Assembly: GCA_019722365.1 (NCBI GenBank)
Contig: JADFUC010000273.1
Location: 1 to 64,000 of the forward strand
Direction: 5' to 3'
DNA length: 64,000 nucleotides
From: Lithospermum erythrorhizon
Lineage: Eukaryota; Streptophyta; Magnoliopsida; Boraginales; Boraginaceae
In this document: piece after piece, positions 61,326 through 64,000 of the stretch
How the letters are laid out: every line of letters starts with the position of its first letter
Position numbering within the stretch: the first letter of the stretch is position 1
Position numbers and translations under genes: made by a program
The notes under the pieces: model-generated
What the model was told of the DNA's origin: nothing
The model's database searches: none
The model's input: only the letters and a program-made list of their open reading frames with translations

Positions 61326-61871
61326 AGATAATGATAAAGAATGGGATCGATGAATGTGCTCAACCCCATATTCGACAGATCGCCGAAGAAGCGGATAAAC
61401 TCTCTTGACGCTCCATGCAAGAGGGAAGCATTTCTCGATGGTACCGGATGGGGAGCCGGAGCTGACATGCAGCAGCCTCGGCTACCGTGTACTCCGTCCG
61501 ATTGGGAGCAAGATTCGCCATTGACGCCCGGGACGAGCAGCCGGGCCGGATCGCGAGACAAAGCAGCCATAATCGACGTGAGTTTCTGGGAGCGGCCTGT
61601 GGCCACGGCCCAAAGATCCATTCGGGAGCAAGTCAACGTCGACCGGTTGCCGAGGAGGTGTTAAATAAATATTTGTTTTAATTTTTGTTTTATTTTATTC
61701 AAATATTTGTGTTGAATTTCTAATAATCAGTATTCCTTATTTGTATTTCAGGAAAAGAAGACTGGGAAGAAGGGTTCACCACTGGGTATCCTGATGAAGA
61801 TGAACAAGAAGGATAAGGATACCGAGGGAGACGGGCTTAAGTTTACGAATCTTACAGCTGACATGGAATTT
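61326..61871 (+). CDS. Unassigned exon-like islands 3-4 inside the CACTA-like element
   Basis: 61326 follows a TTTATTTTTTAG acceptor; an open frame from 61341 to 61664 includes FDRSPKKRINSLDAPCKREAF and a Ser/Gly-rich end. A clear exon, 61752-61871, lies between TTTGTATTTCAG and GTAAGC; it is exactly 40 codons without a stop (EKKTGKKGSPLGILMKMNKK...ADMEF). The Lys-rich composition suggests a nuclear or DNA-binding protein, but I cannot name a family. The donor of island 3 is not certain, nor the joining frame. Confidence 0.45.
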
Positions 61872-62279
61872 GTAAGCATTACTTTGTCCATATTTGTTGT
61901 GAATAGTAGTCAGGAATAAATGCGAACAGTATTATGAATGTGTTACTTCAGAATAGTTGTGAATGTGTATATTATACTTGTTGTTGATTATATATCTAAT
62001 TGTGTATAGTCATATGTAATGATTTGTGAATAGTCGTGAACTCGTATACTTTTCGCTTATGTCATAGAATAGTTTATGGTTTGCATAGTTGTTGGTTTCT
62101 GCTTATACTTGTTTAGTTTATGATTTGTGAATAGTTTATAGTTTATTATATTTCGCTTATACTGTGACTGTGTTTGAATCTGTTTGGTTTACAAACGGGA
62201 GCTCTATTATGAATAGAAACAAAATACAGAACAAAGATAAAGCAGACTTCTTACTTAGGCGTAGCTGAGAGATTAAAAG

Positions 62280-62576
62280 ATGGCGACTTCAAGTGACTTC
62301 CACGGACGCCGGCCCAGCGGATTGGCGGGCGGCGTGGTGCTCGGTACGGTGAGCGCCTGCTTGCCTCGAGTTTGCCGGGTAGATGATCCAAGCATACCCA
62401 CCATCACCGGGCCGCCGCCGTGCTGGCCTGCGGAGCCGACGGATTCGCAGAGTGCAAACGTAAAGAAAGAGGCGGGCAAGAGAGCGAAGCGTAGCCCTTT
62501 ATGGAGTTGGAAAAATGTGGTGTTCGGGATGCGAGGAGTTGGCCAAAAGCTGAAAATGTTGAGGGCCGACGGCTAG
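62280..62576 (+). CDS. Unassigned exon-like island 5 (98-residue open frame)
   Basis: A GC-rich open frame reading MATSSDFHGRRPSG...CLPRVCRVDDPS...VKKEAGKRAKRSPLWSWKNVVFG. It could be the last exon of the gene in islands 1-4, with TAG at 62574. A possible acceptor (ATAAAGCAG) lies near 62245. No family recognised. 62577-62790 continues GC-rich without a clear frame. Confidence 0.4.
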   Translation: MATSSDFHGRRPSGLAGGVVLGTVSACLPRVCRVDDPSIPTITGPPPCWPAEPTDSQSANVKKEAGKRAKRSPLWSWKNVVFGMRGVGQKLKMLRADG

Positions 62577-62789
62577 GCTGTCACTTCATGTCATGAAGCT
62601 TTTAGTGCAGCGCGGGCGCACTGCACGACGCACCGCCAGATCACATGGTAGCTCGACGGCGACCGGATTGTTACCCATGAGGGACGACACTCCACCTCAG
62701 CCACGCCGCCCATTGTGAGCCTCGGCTCGAGACCTGCACTGGCCTCACTCGATTTCCACATGCCCAAATTGTGATTTACCAAGATGATA

Positions 62790-64000
62790 CGGGCGGTTAG
62801 ATTGACTCATTGTATATGAAACTATTGTAAACATGCACTTACATTTGATTGTGTTATGTACATTTGTTATGATTGAATAGTTGTTAGCCTATCAATTACT
62901 TGTTGTGTTTATTTGTTTATTGATTATGTTTACATGTTACTTATTGGTTATTGATTAGTCACATTTAGCTGTAAGTACTGAAATATTGTTTATACTGTTA
63001 TGATTGAATAGTTTTTTGCAGTACAGCTTATCCGTGATCTTCTTTAATTTATCCAGTCAGCAGCCGACCGGAGACGGACGGAGTCATAAGAGACGGGCGA
63101 TTTAATTAAATTCCCTGCATTTTATATCAAGGAGACGGTGATGAATAACCAAAAGCAAGACGGAGTTGAGACGGATTATGAAAATGAGACTTGCATGGAG
63201 ATCTGCCTTGTATGCGACTTATTAAAAAGCACCCTCACATTCTAAGGTATCAGAACTCCCATCTACGACGCTTGTATTTGTTTAACAAAAATCATTAATT
63301 TATCAGATATGAAGCATATTATAGGTTTAAATTGAAACTTAACTAATACCAGTTATATATTGCACATTTAGTTTATATACAATATTTATAAATCACATAT
63401 ACTATGATTACATTACATGCAACTATCATGTACGTTATAACATATTTGTTCATCACTAATGATGTACGCATGCAGTAGGTCAGATCTCTACACTTTACAT
63501 GTAATATGTCGGAAAAGATAACATATCACATTAAATGTATACGTATCCACTAATTCAAATATTCTGATGCATTTATCACATCTCCACTAATATTATTTTC
63601 AACATATTGTGTCCATTACCAAATTTATGATTCAGAAATTGTAAAAACCATTAAGCATTTTTTAATAAAATGGAGACTGGACCAGACGGACTGCCTCTTT
63701 CCCCTGCTCCACTCTTAACTTGTCTCCAAATACCTAATTCAGACGTCCGAGACGTATCTGCTTCTACCCCGTTTCATAGGCCCGTTGCTCTACCTCAAGC
63801 TCACTATGGAGACGGGGATGGAGACGGGGTTTTCAACTTCGCATTCCGCCTCCTACAAAATTGAGGGAAATTCAAAAAAGCAACTTTCAAATGGAGACGG
63901 GATGGAGACAGGATTCCAGAATCTCATTCCCTATATATATCTCACATTATCATCATTCCAACCATTTTTTCCCAAACCCACCACATAATATCATCTTTTT
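62790..64000 (+). repeat. Right-hand AT-rich and subterminal region of the CACTA-like element
   Basis: 62790-63050 has TTGTTATGATTGAATAGTTGTT words like those in 59590-60600. 63060-63200 and 63660-63920 carry clusters of GGAGACGG and variants. No gene; the frames at 63670-63864 and 63785-63988 are readings of these repeats. Confidence 0.55.

Larger units (their letters stand above)
58856..64000 (+). mobile_element. CACTA (En/Spm)-like DNA transposon, right end outside window
   Basis: It starts CACTACTGTAATACAGGC, like known CACTA termini. GGAGACGG, the kind of short subterminal repeat to which Spm-type TnpA proteins bind, recurs at the left (58906, 58916; inverted at 59044 and 59157) and on the right (63070, 63131, 63808, 63820, 63893), with further variants (GAGACGT, AGAGACGGG, GGAGACAGG). 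Between them lie low-complexity AT-rich DNA and GC-rich exon-like islands. No TAGTG right end occurs before 64000, so length exceeds 5.1 kb. The tnp2 transposase was not recognised. Confidence 0.7.

Noticed and set aside
61322..61636. 104-residue minus-strand open frame in a GC-rich island
   Set aside because: The plus strand has splice signals around the same island; the minus-strand frame has no such support and no motif.

Overview
The window is nuclear DNA of a flowering plant, probably a eudicot. It is AT-rich. It holds a spliced Aux/IAA gene, a plant-type calmodulin-like gene and layers of decayed plant transposons (Ty3/gypsy, Ty1/copia, LINE, Helitron, Mutator-like MITE, CACTA-like). 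No rRNA, tRNA gene, CRISPR array or bacterial operon was seen.

Layout. 1-8447 is a minus-strand Ty3/gypsy element with very long LTRs; its left LTR runs off the window. It abuts the PR-RT-RNaseH part of another gypsy element on the plus strand (8448-10200). Then comes a C-poor gypsy-like element (LTRs about 10290-12034 and 17790-19710). A solo LTR of the first family sits inside it, with a perfect 5-bp target duplication (15189-17586). 19711-30500 is mostly unassigned old repeat sequence, with a copia-like 3' end and LTR (24585-25394) and degenerate tandem repeats near 28.0-28.4 kb.

30.5-37.5 kb is an AT-rich gene-bearing stretch. It has a G-rich minisatellite (33.04-33.25 kb), a shortened calmodulin-like gene (34537-34866) and a Mutator-type MITE with a perfect 9-bp target duplication (36319-37104).

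37.5-56.6 kb is a pile of broken elements: a copia 5' end (LTR, PBS, gag, protease), an L1-like LINE ORF2 fragment, a Helitron helicase fragment (minus), a structurally complete but frameshifted copia with LTRs of about 185 bp (45488-50523), and a Sirevirus-like copia (minus) whose RT is split by a DNA transposon insertion of about 590 bp.

57265-58317 is the best gene: a four-exon Aux/IAA repressor with all GT-AG junctions, all four domains and a stop. A near-identical 122-bp tandem duplication lies about 0.4 kb upstream. From 58856 to the window end the sequence looks like a large CACTA (En/Spm) element. It has a CACTA terminus and GGAGACGG subterminal repeats on both sides of GC-rich, exon-like islands with good splice signals and no family I recognise.

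Almost all element coding regions carry frequent small indels, while the two host genes read cleanly. This fits old decay, but poor consensus quality in repeats cannot be excluded from the sequence alone. I found no strong case for a wholly new system; the unassigned spliced gene inside the CACTA-like element is the best candidate.
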